Below, in pieces: positions 1-5,699 of a stretch of 6,447 bases of DNA (position 1 is its first letter; the number at the start of each line of letters is the position of its first letter). Origin of the DNA: DATGHS01 sp035307785 (GTDB lineage Bacteria > Planctomycetota > Planctomycetia > Gemmatales > Gemmataceae); assembly GCA_035307785.1 (NCBI GenBank), contig DATGHS010000406.1, positions 1 to 6,447 of the forward strand, given 5' to 3'. The position numbers and the translations under genes were made by a program. The notes beneath the pieces were generated by a model, which worked only from the letters and a program-made list of their open reading frames with translations, searched no databases and was not told where the DNA came from.

Positions 1-1732
1 CCAGACCAGCCCCGGCGGCGTGAAATCGCCCGTGATGCCAGCCATCGGTCCGGCGAAGCAACTCCGCAATGAGCGCCAGAACGCCGGCCAGAACGATCAG
101 GATGACGCCCGTTTGGCTGGTGATGAGGTCTGTTGCTTCCAAGCGACCACCCAACAGTGGCCCGATCGCGAGATCTTGGCCCATAACCCAACCGGCCACC
201 ACGAAGCTCGGAATGGCCAGCGCGTGCCCCAAAGGGAAGCGGAACAGGAACGCGGCCGCCGTCCAGACGGAAGCATTCAGAACTGCCACGGCGAAAACCA
301 GGGCCGGGTTCGGCCAGGCCAGAATCAACGCCGCCGTTTGAATTAGGCCAGCAAGCAGGGCAACTAGCGTTCCCGCTAGCGCCTTGGAGGCCGGACTGCG
401 ACGTTCCACGAACAAGCCGGTTGCCAGCAGCGGCGTTCCGCTTAGCGCGAACAGAATGGAAAACCGCTCGAATAACAAGCCGACCGAGCCATGTTGGGAA
501 TGCGTCCAGAGAATGTTGAAGCCGAAGGTGAGCGCGAGCGGGAAGGTGGCCAGGCCGGTGAAGCCCAAAATGGGCAGCGGGGTGGAAAGGGCCGCATCCG
601 GCCATCTTCGGCGCAACAGCAGGCCGATCATCGTCGCGTGCAAAAGGACCGGGACCAGCGTCCAAACGAGCAGAACATTTTCAGTTGCGAAGCCAAGCTG
701 GAACAAGCGCGGCACCGCAAGCGGGCACACGGAAATGCCCAGCACCGCAATCGACAATAAAAGTGATTCGCGCCAGCGGCCATCATTGGCATTGCGATCC
801 GGGAACAGGTCGCGTGTCGCCAGGTTGACGAGAACGGCAAACAGTGCGATTCCCACGGCTTTGATGCTTAACTCAACCGGGCTGCCCGTGGCTCTGGGCG
901 AGAGGCCGGCCAACACCAGGAAATTCAGCGGCACCAGTAGCAGGGCAATGACCAGCAGACCGCGGCTGGTCGCCTCCAGCTTCCAGTGATGCAGCGTATA
1001 ACGGCCAACCGCGAACAGCGCCGATGTGATGGCCGCGAGGATGATGAACGGGAATAGCGGAATTTGTTCGAGCGTTTTCCAAAGGCTGAGCACCAGGGCG
1101 ACGGAGCAGCCGACCATGAGTAACCCGCCCGTTAGCTCGCCCCAGAGGATGTTGCGCTCCTCCATGAAGCCGGCCAGCAATACGCCCAGCGAACGGCGCG
1201 GTGCAGACGGCGGCGGAACTGACGGCGCCTCCGGAACTACCGGCGCCGCAGCAATTGACTGGCTGGGGGCGGGCCGAGCAATTGTCACCGCCGGCTGCCG
1301 CTCGGGCAACTGCGGCTCCACCGGCAAAACGTCCATGATCGCTTCCGACGGCGCCGGCGTAGCCGGCACTCGTTGCGTGATCGCCTTGCGCACTTGCTCG
1401 GGATGGAGGATAGCGCGTTGCTCCTGCCGGATGCGACTCAATAACTGCTGGTAGATATCGTGGTCAAGCAGCCCGTCGAAGTGAAATTGCCGGAGCTGCA
1501 ATTGGGTGACGCGCAAATCAGCCAAACGGTCAGCTTGCGACAAGCGCAAATGACAGCCGGAACAGAGCCCGTTCACCCCGGTTAACGGTTCCCCGCAGTT
1601 GCGGCACCGGCAGGGAACGAATCGCGCCGACTTGCCGCCGTCCCCAAACAACCACTGCAATACGCGCACCAAGCCAATGACGACGAGCGCGAGTACGGCC
1701 AAAAGCAGCAGGAAGAGAAGGAAATACTGCAC
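1..1732 (-). CDS. Large polytopic membrane protein with N-terminal zinc ribbon (partial, C-terminus beyond the left edge)
   Basis: The minus-strand frame is open for 577 codons from a GTG at 1732 to the left edge, with no stop. GTG is the only usual start (ATG/GTG/TTG) before the in-frame upstream stop at 1802-1804, and a GGAGAGG ribosome binding site lies 8 nt upstream (1741-1747). In order, the protein has a membrane anchor (about residues 4-22), a zinc ribbon with paired cysteines C43-x2-C46 and C57-x2-C60 plus C41, a short helical segment (about 78-110), a Pro/Ala-rich linker (about 120-182), and then at least ten hydrophobic segments from about residue 193, opening with ILWGELTGGLLMVG. 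The architecture resembles very long uncharacterised membrane proteins that I associate with Planctomycetes. No catalytic motif is visible, so function is unknown. The ribbon may bind a partner or sense metal (inference). Plus-strand reading frames across this stretch are shadows. Confidence 0.8.
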   Translation of the reverse strand, partial: MQYFLLFLLLLAVLALVVIGLVRVLQWLFGDGGKSARFVPCRCRNCGEPLTGVNGLCSGCHLRLSQADRLADLRVTQLQLRQFHFDGLLDHDIYQQLLSRIRQEQRAILHPEQVRKAITQRVPATPAPSEAIMDVLPVEPQLPERQPAVTIARPAPSQSIAAAPVVPEAPSVPPPSAPRRSLGVLLAGFMEERNILWGELTGGLLMVGCSVALVLSLWKTLEQIPLFPFIILAAITSALFAVGRYTLHHWKLEATSRGLLVIALLLVPLNFLVLAGLSPRATGSPVELSIKAVGIALFAVLVNLATRDLFPDRNANDGRWRESLLLSIAVLGISVCPLAVPRLFQLGFATENVLLVWTLVPVLLHATMIGLLLRRRWPDAALSTPLPILGFTGLATFPLALTFGFNILWTHSQHGSVGLLFERFSILFALSGTPLLATGLFVERRSPASKALAGTLVALLAGLIQTAALILAWPNPALVFAVAVLNASVWTAAAFLFRFPLGHALAIPSFVVAGWVMGQDLAIGPLLGGRLEATDLITSQTGVILIVLAGVLALIAELLRRTDGWHHGRFHAAGAGL

Positions 1733-1740
1733 GGCGATGG

Positions 1741-1747
1741 CCTCTCC
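1741..1747 (-). promoter_or_regulatory. Ribosome binding site that fixes the GTG start at 1732
   Basis: Read on the minus strand this is GGAGAGG, 8 nt before the GTG. It supports a non-ATG start in a frame that has no other usual start codon before the upstream stop. Confidence 0.65.
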
Positions 1748-1953
1748 GGGAAAGTGGGGCTCCCAAAGACAAGGCGAAATGCAAATGGAAATATCACGCC
1801 GCTACAGAGGAAAATTGTATTTGCGGGGAGTTGCTGCAATGGTCTGAATCGAATGCCTCCAATGAATTTGCCACTTATGGCGCTCACGGTTCACTGGGAT
1901 CATTTTTGCGGAGTGCTGCGCTCATCCCATGCGATTAAAGTGCTCGGCTCAAA
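1748..1953. other. Non-coding stretch upstream of the membrane-protein gene
   Basis: No convincing gene is seen on either strand. Open frames here are short, lack a recognisable protein and overlap the tRNA or the membrane-protein gene. The stretch should hold the promoter of the minus-strand membrane-protein gene. A -10-like TACAAT (minus strand, 1814-1819) is present, but I find no good -35 box at proper spacing, so I do not call a promoter. Confidence 0.4.
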
Positions 1954-1976
1954 TTTTCCCCAAACGGCGGGGAAAA
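1954..1976 (-). terminator. Second hairpin terminator downstream of tRNA-Leu
   Basis: A perfect 8-bp stem (TTTTCCCC at 1954-1961 pairing with GGGGAAAA at 1969-1976) closes a 7-nt loop. On the minus strand a short T run follows. It lies just beyond the first terminator and probably acts as a back-up for the tRNA transcript. The stem is A/T-rich at its base, so it could also work weakly in the other direction. Confidence 0.5.
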
Positions 1977-1981
1977 CGGAA

Positions 1982-2015
1982 AAGGGCCTGCGGCATTATT
2001 TGGCCGCAAGCCCTT
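1982..2015 (-). terminator. Rho-independent terminator of tRNA-Leu
   Basis: A 13-bp stem (1982-1994 with 2003-2015, a single G-U wobble) closes an 8-nt loop. On the minus strand it ends in CCCTTTT followed by a T-rich stretch. It starts about 11 nt after the 3' end of tRNA-Leu, where a terminator for a single-gene tRNA transcript is expected. Confidence 0.8.
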
Positions 2016-2026
2016 ACATGAGAAGG

Positions 2027-2111
2027 TGCCGAAGACAGGACTTGAACCTGCACTCCCTGTACGGGAACCAGCTCCTGAAGCTGGCGCGTCTGCCAGTTCC
2101 GCCACTTCGGC
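2027..2111 (-). tRNA. tRNA-Leu, anticodon CAG
   Basis: An 85-nt type II tRNA read on the minus strand. The acceptor arms GCCGAAG (2105-2111) and CTTCGGC (2028-2034) pair fully, with A as discriminator base. The anticodon stem CCAGC/GCTGG encloses the loop TTCAGGA, giving anticodon CAG, which reads the leucine codon CUG. A long variable arm with a CCC/GGG stem follows, as expected for leucine tRNAs, then a T-arm with TTCAAGT in its loop. CCA is not encoded (the discriminator is followed by CCT), so the 3' end must be added by nucleotidyltransferase. Position 37 is G, so this tRNA should not be a substrate of the MiaA encoded nearby; m1G by TrmD is expected instead (known biology). Confidence 0.95.
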
Positions 2112-2129
2112 AGGGTGGAATCCTTCTTC

Positions 2130-2157
2130 ATCATAGACTCGCCATTGGTCGCGTCAA
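2130..2157 (-). promoter_or_regulatory. Sigma-70-type promoter of tRNA-Leu
   Basis: On the minus strand a -35 box TTGACG (2152-2157, 5 of 6 consensus bases) is followed after 16 bp by a -10 box TATGAT (2130-2135, 5 of 6). The tRNA 5' end lies 18 nt after the -10 box, which allows a leader of about 11 nt. The boxes sit between the stop codon of the upstream propeller gene and the tRNA, so the tRNA has its own promoter. Confidence 0.75.
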
Positions 2158-2186
2158 GTTGCCGGTTGCGGCTTAACGGATTCCCT

Positions 2187-3104
2187 TCACGGTTTCGCCG
2201 GCAAATGCAAATCTACCCGTGCATGCATCGTGTAGAGCCGGAATTTGTCGCCGTCGGGAACCACGATTCCGCTCGACTTGTTCTGCTCCGTCGGCAGGAG
2301 CGGATTGTGCTCGTATTTCTCCCAGTGGATCAAATCCGTCGACGTGGCAATAGCCGTGGACCATAGCTTCGCCTTCGGCCCCGTTTTGGTGGAACCATGG
2401 TAGTAAGCGTAGTAGCGCCCCTTGTGACGGATGACCTGGTTGAGCGCCACCAAATCGCGATCATATTCACCAGGGCCGGGCGAAAGCACCGGTTCGTCCT
2501 GCACATTGGACCAAACCTTTAAGTCTTTCGACGACGCGAGCCAGATGCCAAGATCGTTGCGCTCGTAGAACAAATACCACGTGTCTTTTTCGCGCCAAAC
2601 CGTGGGCGTGCCGTATGGGCCATCCGAGATCTTTTCGCCATTCTTCAAACGAATGTCCAATAGTTCCACGCGCTCCCAGTCGAGGCCGTCTTTGGAAATG
2701 AGCATGTGGGCGCGGTCGTTGAGCCCTTCGGCAAACATGAGGTACTTGCCGTCGTGCTTGACCACCATCATGTCTTCCACCCAGTGCTCTTTGTAAAGCG
2801 GATTGCGCGGGTGGCGGGTCCAGTGGATGCCGTCGGTCGAGGTGGCATAGCCAAGCATGTGCGTTGCGTCGTCTTTCTGGTAGCCGGTGTACCACATCTT
2901 CCAGATGCCGTCTTCGCGCAGGATCCAGCCGCGCTCGCGGATCTTGGAATCCCACTTGCCCGGCTCGGCGGTGAAAACGGGGTTCTTGTCGTGGGCGACG
3001 AAGCGCACGAGTTCCGGCGGGAATTTTTCAGTGGCCGGCTCCGCGGCAAACGTGAGGCTGGCGTGGAGGAAAAAAAGCGATAACGTAACTGAATTACGTG
3101 CCAT
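2187..3104 (-). CDS. Secreted five-bladed beta-propeller protein, glycoside hydrolase-like (GH43/32/130 type)
   Basis: A 305-residue protein whose start is set at ATG 3104 because it opens a signal peptide: MAR, a hydrophobic core to about F19, and a likely signal peptidase I site near TFA-AEP (residues 18-23). An ATG 23 codons further upstream would bury that signal. The mature part shows five blade-like repeats, each ending in an aromatic strand: WKMWYTG (68-74), KYLMFAEG (120-127), WYLFYE (176-181), YYAYYHG (231-237) and FRLYTMH (288-294). Interleaved are 'STDGIHW' type turns (89-95, 139-143, 255-261) and 'NPL' motifs (101, 267). This is the pattern of the five-bladed propeller superfamily that holds GH43, GH32, GH68 and GH130. 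Candidate acidic residues include E57, E110-D111, D161 and D217, but the usual Asp-Pro of blade 1 is not evident (ERGW instead). Activity is therefore uncertain; it probably acts on, or binds, a glycan outside the cytoplasm. No strong ribosome binding site is visible. Confidence 0.75.
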   Translation of the reverse strand: MARNSVTLSLFFLHASLTFAAEPATEKFPPELVRFVAHDKNPVFTAEPGKWDSKIRERGWILREDGIWKMWYTGYQKDDATHMLGYATSTDGIHWTRHPRNPLYKEHWVEDMMVVKHDGKYLMFAEGLNDRAHMLISKDGLDWERVELLDIRLKNGEKISDGPYGTPTVWREKDTWYLFYERNDLGIWLASSKDLKVWSNVQDEPVLSPGPGEYDRDLVALNQVIRHKGRYYAYYHGSTKTGPKAKLWSTAIATSTDLIHWEKYEHNPLLPTEQNKSSGIVVPDGDKFRLYTMHARVDLHLPAKP

Positions 3105-3158
3105 GGAGTTTTGGACCGTTGAATTGGATGCGAATAACGCAAAGTCGGCCGTAAGCTT

Positions 3159-3175
3159 CGTTGGACCATCCAACG
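3159..3175. repeat. Short palindrome abutting the 24-bp inverted repeat
   Basis: CGTTGGA and TCCAACG form 7-bp perfect arms around a 3-nt centre. It overlaps the start of the larger inverted repeat by two bases and may be part of the same intergenic element, or a separate operator-like site upstream of the propeller gene. Confidence 0.45.
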
Positions 3176-3235
3176 TAGAACGGAATTTATTCCGTTCGAG
3201 CGCGTGAATTGGAACGGAATAAATTCCGTTCTACG
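3174..3235. repeat. Nested perfect inverted repeat (24-bp arms), REP/MITE-like
   Basis: Two perfect 24-bp arms (3174-3197 and 3212-3235) flank a 14-bp spacer. Each arm is itself a near palindrome: GAACGGAAT and ATTCCGTTC separated by 2 bases, so the 9-mer occurs four times in alternating orientation. It lies 36 bp after the miaA stop and 70 bp before the propeller gene start. No T run follows on either strand, so it is not a classical terminator. The form suits a dispersed intergenic element of the REP/BIME or miniature-transposon kind (inference); other genomic copies cannot be seen here. Confidence 0.8.
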
Positions 3236-3270
3236 ATTTGGGATTCGGTTTTGCAAATTTCGAGGCGATT

Positions 3271-4218
3271 TTACTGACGTGTTGTATCATCGTTAACCAA
3301 ACACCGCTGGACATCCGGCAATGCATCGCCACTGACCGCAATCGGCTTACACTGCGGCAAATGCCGAAACCATGTGAGTTGCCGTTTGGCAAACTGCCGG
3401 CTGTGAGCTTGGATGAGTTCCACCATCGTTTTCAAGTCGAATTTGCCGTCGAGGTAATCAAACAGTTCCTCGTAGCCCAATGCCTGCCGCGCTTGCCTGC
3501 TCAATGGCCTCGGCAAGGCACGCAAATGCCGGGCTTCTTCCACCCAGCCGGCTTCGATCATTTTCTCGACTCGGGAATTGATTCGCTCAAACAATTCCGC
3601 CCGCGGCCGGTCGAGCCACCAGCAGCGGAACTCCGGCCCTGGTTGCGCTTCGTTGCGCCATTGTTCCTGCAATTGGCTGATTGGCTTTCCGGTGACTTCA
3701 AAGACTTCCAGCGCGCGCACGATTCGCCGCAGGTCATTAGGGTGCAGTCGCGTCGCGGCGGCAGAGTCCACTTCGGCAAGTCGGCGGTGCAGGTGCGGCA
3801 CGCCATGCTCCCCAGCTTCGCGCTCGAGGCGCTGGCGCAAATCGTGGTTTGCCGGCGGCCCTGAGAATAGCCCGAATAGCAGCGCCTTTAGATAGAGGGG
3901 TGTGCCGCCGACAAACAGCGCACGTTTACCGCGCGCTTCAATGTCGCGGCAGCGCTCGGCCGCATGTTCGAGCCACCAGGCCACGCTGGCCGATTCCCAT
4001 GGGTCGAGCACGTCAAGCAGGTGATGGGGCAACCGGCGGCGCTCTTCGGTCGAGGGCTTCGCGGTGCCAATGTCCATGCCGCGGTAAAGCGTCATGGAGT
4101 CCATGGCGATGATTTCGGCGTTCGCATGCTCGGCCAGTTGCAGCGCGAACGCGGTTTTGCCCGAACCCGTAGGGCCGGAAAGAATCCAGCAGCGGTGGAA
4201 AGCATGGGCAGTGCTCAC
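3271..4218 (-). CDS. miaA: tRNA dimethylallyltransferase MiaA
   Basis: MiaA transfers a dimethylallyl group from DMAPP to N6 of A37 in tRNAs that read UNN codons, the first step to i6A/ms2i6A; it is cytoplasmic. The 315-residue length is typical. Visible signatures: the P-loop GPTGSGKT (15-22), the substrate motif DSMTLYRGMDIGTAKP (40-55, with catalytic-type D40), HHLLD (65-69), VGGTPLYLKALL (103-114), NDLRRIVRALEVFEVTGKP (161-179), QALGYEEL (245-252) and AKRQLTWFR (277-285). The usual GGTG is GGTP here, a small departure. The start is taken as GTG 4218, 14 codons before the P-loop. The frame stays open to an ATG at 4587, but that extension lacks MiaA features and would overlap the divergent gene at 4322. 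No clear ribosome binding site precedes the GTG, so the start is the least certain part. Confidence 0.95.
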   Translation of the reverse strand: MSTAHAFHRCWILSGPTGSGKTAFALQLAEHANAEIIAMDSMTLYRGMDIGTAKPSTEERRRLPHHLLDVLDPWESASVAWWLEHAAERCRDIEARGKRALFVGGTPLYLKALLFGLFSGPPANHDLRQRLEREAGEHGVPHLHRRLAEVDSAAATRLHPNDLRRIVRALEVFEVTGKPISQLQEQWRNEAQPGPEFRCWWLDRPRAELFERINSRVEKMIEAGWVEEARHLRALPRPLSRQARQALGYEELFDYLDGKFDLKTMVELIQAHSRQFAKRQLTWFRHLPQCKPIAVSGDALPDVQRCLVNDDTTRQ

Positions 4219-4232
4219 GGAACCTGAATAAT

Positions 4233-4278
4233 TTGCTTGCGGTTGTGTGGGACATATAAGCCGAATACGTCCTATACT
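4233..4278 (+). promoter_or_regulatory. Possible promoter(s) for the SRPBCC-HAD operon
   Basis: In the roughly 100-bp divergent gap, TTGCTT (4233-4238) and TATAAG (4255-4260) are 16 bp apart, and a second -10-like TATACT lies at 4273-4278. The -35 match is weak. The gap should also hold the miaA promoter on the minus strand, which I cannot pick out. Confidence 0.3.
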
Positions 4279-4321
4279 TGCATTGTAAGACCTTGCGCCT
4301 GCCCGACCGAGGATATTCACC

Positions 4322-4780
4322 GTGCCCGTGTTTGAAGCGACCATGCAGCTGCGCTGCACCGCGGAAGCGCTCTTCGATTTTCTTGTCCGCCCCGCCAACC
4401 TGCCCAAGCTTTCGCCACCCGATTGGGATCTGCGGCTCTTGGAAGCACCGGAGATCTGCCAGCTCGGCTCGCGACTCGTCATCCAGGCGAAGCGGAGCGG
4501 CATTCCGCAGCGGATCGTCAGCGAGATCATCGGCTTGGAACCGCATTCGGTGCTGATCGATGAAATGCGCGAAGGCCCGCTGCGCAAGCTCGTTCACTCG
4601 CGCACTCTCCTAGCGAACGGAAACTCGGTTTCACTCACGGACCGCATTGAGTTTGAGCCGCCGCGCGGCTTGTTGGGCCTGATACTGACGGCCCAGCGCA
4701 TCGAAAAAGACCTGGCCGCCCTGCACGAATTTCGGCTGAAGCGAATTCAGGAGTTGTTGGAGCCGGGCCAACCCGGATGA
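4322..4780 (+). CDS. SRPBCC (START-like) ligand-binding family protein
   Basis: A 152-residue protein starting at GTG 4322, chosen because GAGGA (4309-4313) lies 8 nt upstream; an internal ATG at codon 8 has no such site. The N-terminus 'MPVFEATMQLRCTAEALFDFLVRPANLPKLSPPDW' matches the opening strand and helix of the SRPBCC/polyketide-cyclase-like fold (E at 5, then the 'LFDFLVRPANLPKL' helix). A mid-region 'MREGPLRKLVHSRTL' and 'VSLTDRIEFEPPRG' give the usual central strands, and the C-terminal helix 'QRIEKDLAALHEFRLKRIQELL' is the long helix that closes the pocket. The fold binds hydrophobic ligands, but the ligand cannot be read from sequence. No signal peptide is seen, so it is probably cytoplasmic. 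The next gene starts 4 bp after its stop, implying one transcript. Confidence 0.8.
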   Translation: MPVFEATMQLRCTAEALFDFLVRPANLPKLSPPDWDLRLLEAPEICQLGSRLVIQAKRSGIPQRIVSEIIGLEPHSVLIDEMREGPLRKLVHSRTLLANGNSVSLTDRIEFEPPRGLLGLILTAQRIEKDLAALHEFRLKRIQELLEPGQPG

Positions 4781-4784
4781 TGTA

Positions 4785-5609
4785 ATGGCCAAGGAAATCG
4801 CCGAAGGAATCGAATTGCTGCGGCCCGATTTGCCGCGGGGCCGTTTCCACAGCGTGCTCTTCGATTTCGATGGAACCCTTTCCCTGATCCGAGAAGGCTG
4901 GCCGGAGATCATGATCCCCATGATGGTGGAGATCCTCCGCGAGACCGGCACCCATGAGACCGATGCTGTGCTGCGAAGCCATGTCGAAGAGACGGTGATG
5001 CGTCTCACGGGCCGGCAAACGATCTACCAGATGATCCAACTGGCCGAAGAAGTACGCCGCCGCGGCGGCCAGCCGCGCACCCCGCTCGAATACAAACATC
5101 TGTACCACGACCGGCTCATGGCCCGCATTCGCGATCGCCTGGCGGCCTTGGAATCGGGGCACGTCCAGGCAGACGAATGGACCGTGCCCGGCAGCCATAA
5201 CTTGCTGCAAAACCTATGCGACCGCGGCATGGTCCTGTACCTCGCCAGCGGAACGGACATTGGTTTTGTTCGCCGCGAGGCGGAACTATTGCAATTCGCC
5301 TCGTATTTCGGCCCGCGAATCTACGGGGCCCTGGACGAATATCGCAAGTTCTCGAAAAAAATGATCATCGATCAGATCCTGAGCGAGAATCACCTGCGGG
5401 GTGAGGAGTTACTGGCATTCGGCGACGGTTTCGTGGAAATCGAGGAGGTGCGCAAAGTCGGCGGCGTGGCCGTCGGCGTGGCCAGCGATGAAGCCCGCCG
5501 GCAAGGTATCGACGCGAGTAAACGCAAGCGCCTCATCGAAGCCGGGGCGGATATTATTATCGGCGATTATCGGCAGCAGGAGGATTTGCTGCGGTGGTTG
5601 TTTGATTGA
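4785..5609 (+). CDS. HAD-family phosphatase (phosphoglycolate-phosphatase-like)
   Basis: A 274-residue HAD-superfamily hydrolase. Motif I is FDFDGTLS (26-33; nucleophile D27, acid/base D29), motif II is LASGT (153-157; S155), the motif III lysine is probably K188, K191 or K192 in 'YRKFSKK', and motif IV is FGDGFVEIEE (212-221; D214 with E218 or E220). Residues about 37-135 form a helical C1-type cap of the kind found in phosphoglycolate phosphatase and beta-phosphoglucomutase relatives. The first 20 residues precede the Rossmann core. The substrate is likely a small phosphorylated metabolite, identity unknown. ATG 4785 follows the SRPBCC stop by 4 bp, so translation is probably coupled. The gene is followed by a large inverted repeat and then the DHS-family gene on the same strand. 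Motif IV has G where many relatives have S (GDG rather than GDS), which is tolerated in the superfamily. Confidence 0.85.
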   Translation: MAKEIAEGIELLRPDLPRGRFHSVLFDFDGTLSLIREGWPEIMIPMMVEILRETGTHETDAVLRSHVEETVMRLTGRQTIYQMIQLAEEVRRRGGQPRTPLEYKHLYHDRLMARIRDRLAALESGHVQADEWTVPGSHNLLQNLCDRGMVLYLASGTDIGFVRREAELLQFASYFGPRIYGALDEYRKFSKKMIIDQILSENHLRGEELLAFGDGFVEIEEVRKVGGVAVGVASDEARRQGIDASKRKRLIEAGADIIIGDYRQQEDLLRWLFD

Positions 5610-5618
5610 TTGAACATT

Positions 5619-5689
5619 TTGGCGAGCGTCGAGCCGTCAGGCCGACGTGAGATCGCCACACGTCGGCCTGACGGCTCGACGCTCGCCAA
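5619..5689. repeat. 31-bp perfect inverted repeat between HAD and DHS-family genes
   Basis: Arms at 5619-5649 and 5659-5689 are perfect reverse complements, with a 9-nt spacer. The hairpin is GC-rich and very stable as RNA. It begins 9 bp after the HAD stop and ends 10 bp before the next ATG. There is no T run after it, so it is not a standard intrinsic terminator. It may be a dispersed intergenic repeat (REP-like) that also affects message stability or translation of the downstream gene (inference). Confidence 0.85.
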
Positions 5690-5693
5690 GGAA
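5688..5693 (+). promoter_or_regulatory. Ribosome binding site of the DHS-family gene, partly in the hairpin arm
   Basis: AAGGAA lies 6 nt before ATG 5700. Its first two bases belong to the right arm of the inverted repeat, so folding of the mRNA hairpin could hinder ribosome access. Confidence 0.45.
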
Positions 5694-5699
5694 TTCATC

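Noticed and set aside
20..1454. Several plus-strand open frames (for example 384-989 and 1026-1454) that could be read as genes
   Set aside because: They lie opposite a continuous 577-codon minus-strand frame with coherent membrane-protein features; their translations are low-complexity, Arg/Ser/Gln-rich and match no fold I recognise.
1754..2176. Plus-strand 140-codon frame, and minus-strand 1949-2134 frame, across the tRNA
   Set aside because: Both read through tRNA-Leu and its terminators; the peptides are the usual false translations of a tRNA gene.
2706..3083. Plus-strand frames opposite the propeller gene (2581-2796, 2706-3083, 2887-3207)
   Set aside because: Shadows of the minus-strand gene, which shows internal blade repeats and a signal peptide; the opposite frames show neither.
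3105..3173. N-terminal extension of the propeller gene to ATG 3173
   Set aside because: The extra 23 residues are polar and would bury a good signal peptide that starts at ATG 3104; the extension also runs up to the inverted repeat.
3174..3235. CRISPR array or direct-repeat array
   Set aside because: The repeat units alternate in orientation with 2-bp and 14-bp gaps; there are no regular spacers.
2027..4218. Functional link between tRNA-Leu and the nearby miaA
   Set aside because: The tRNA has G at position 37 and anticodon CAG, so it is not an expected MiaA substrate; the tRNA also has its own promoter and terminators.
5619..5689. Intrinsic terminator ending the SRPBCC-HAD operon
   Set aside because: The stem is strong, but no T run follows on the plus strand (GGAATTCATC), and the same-strand gene starts 10 bp later.
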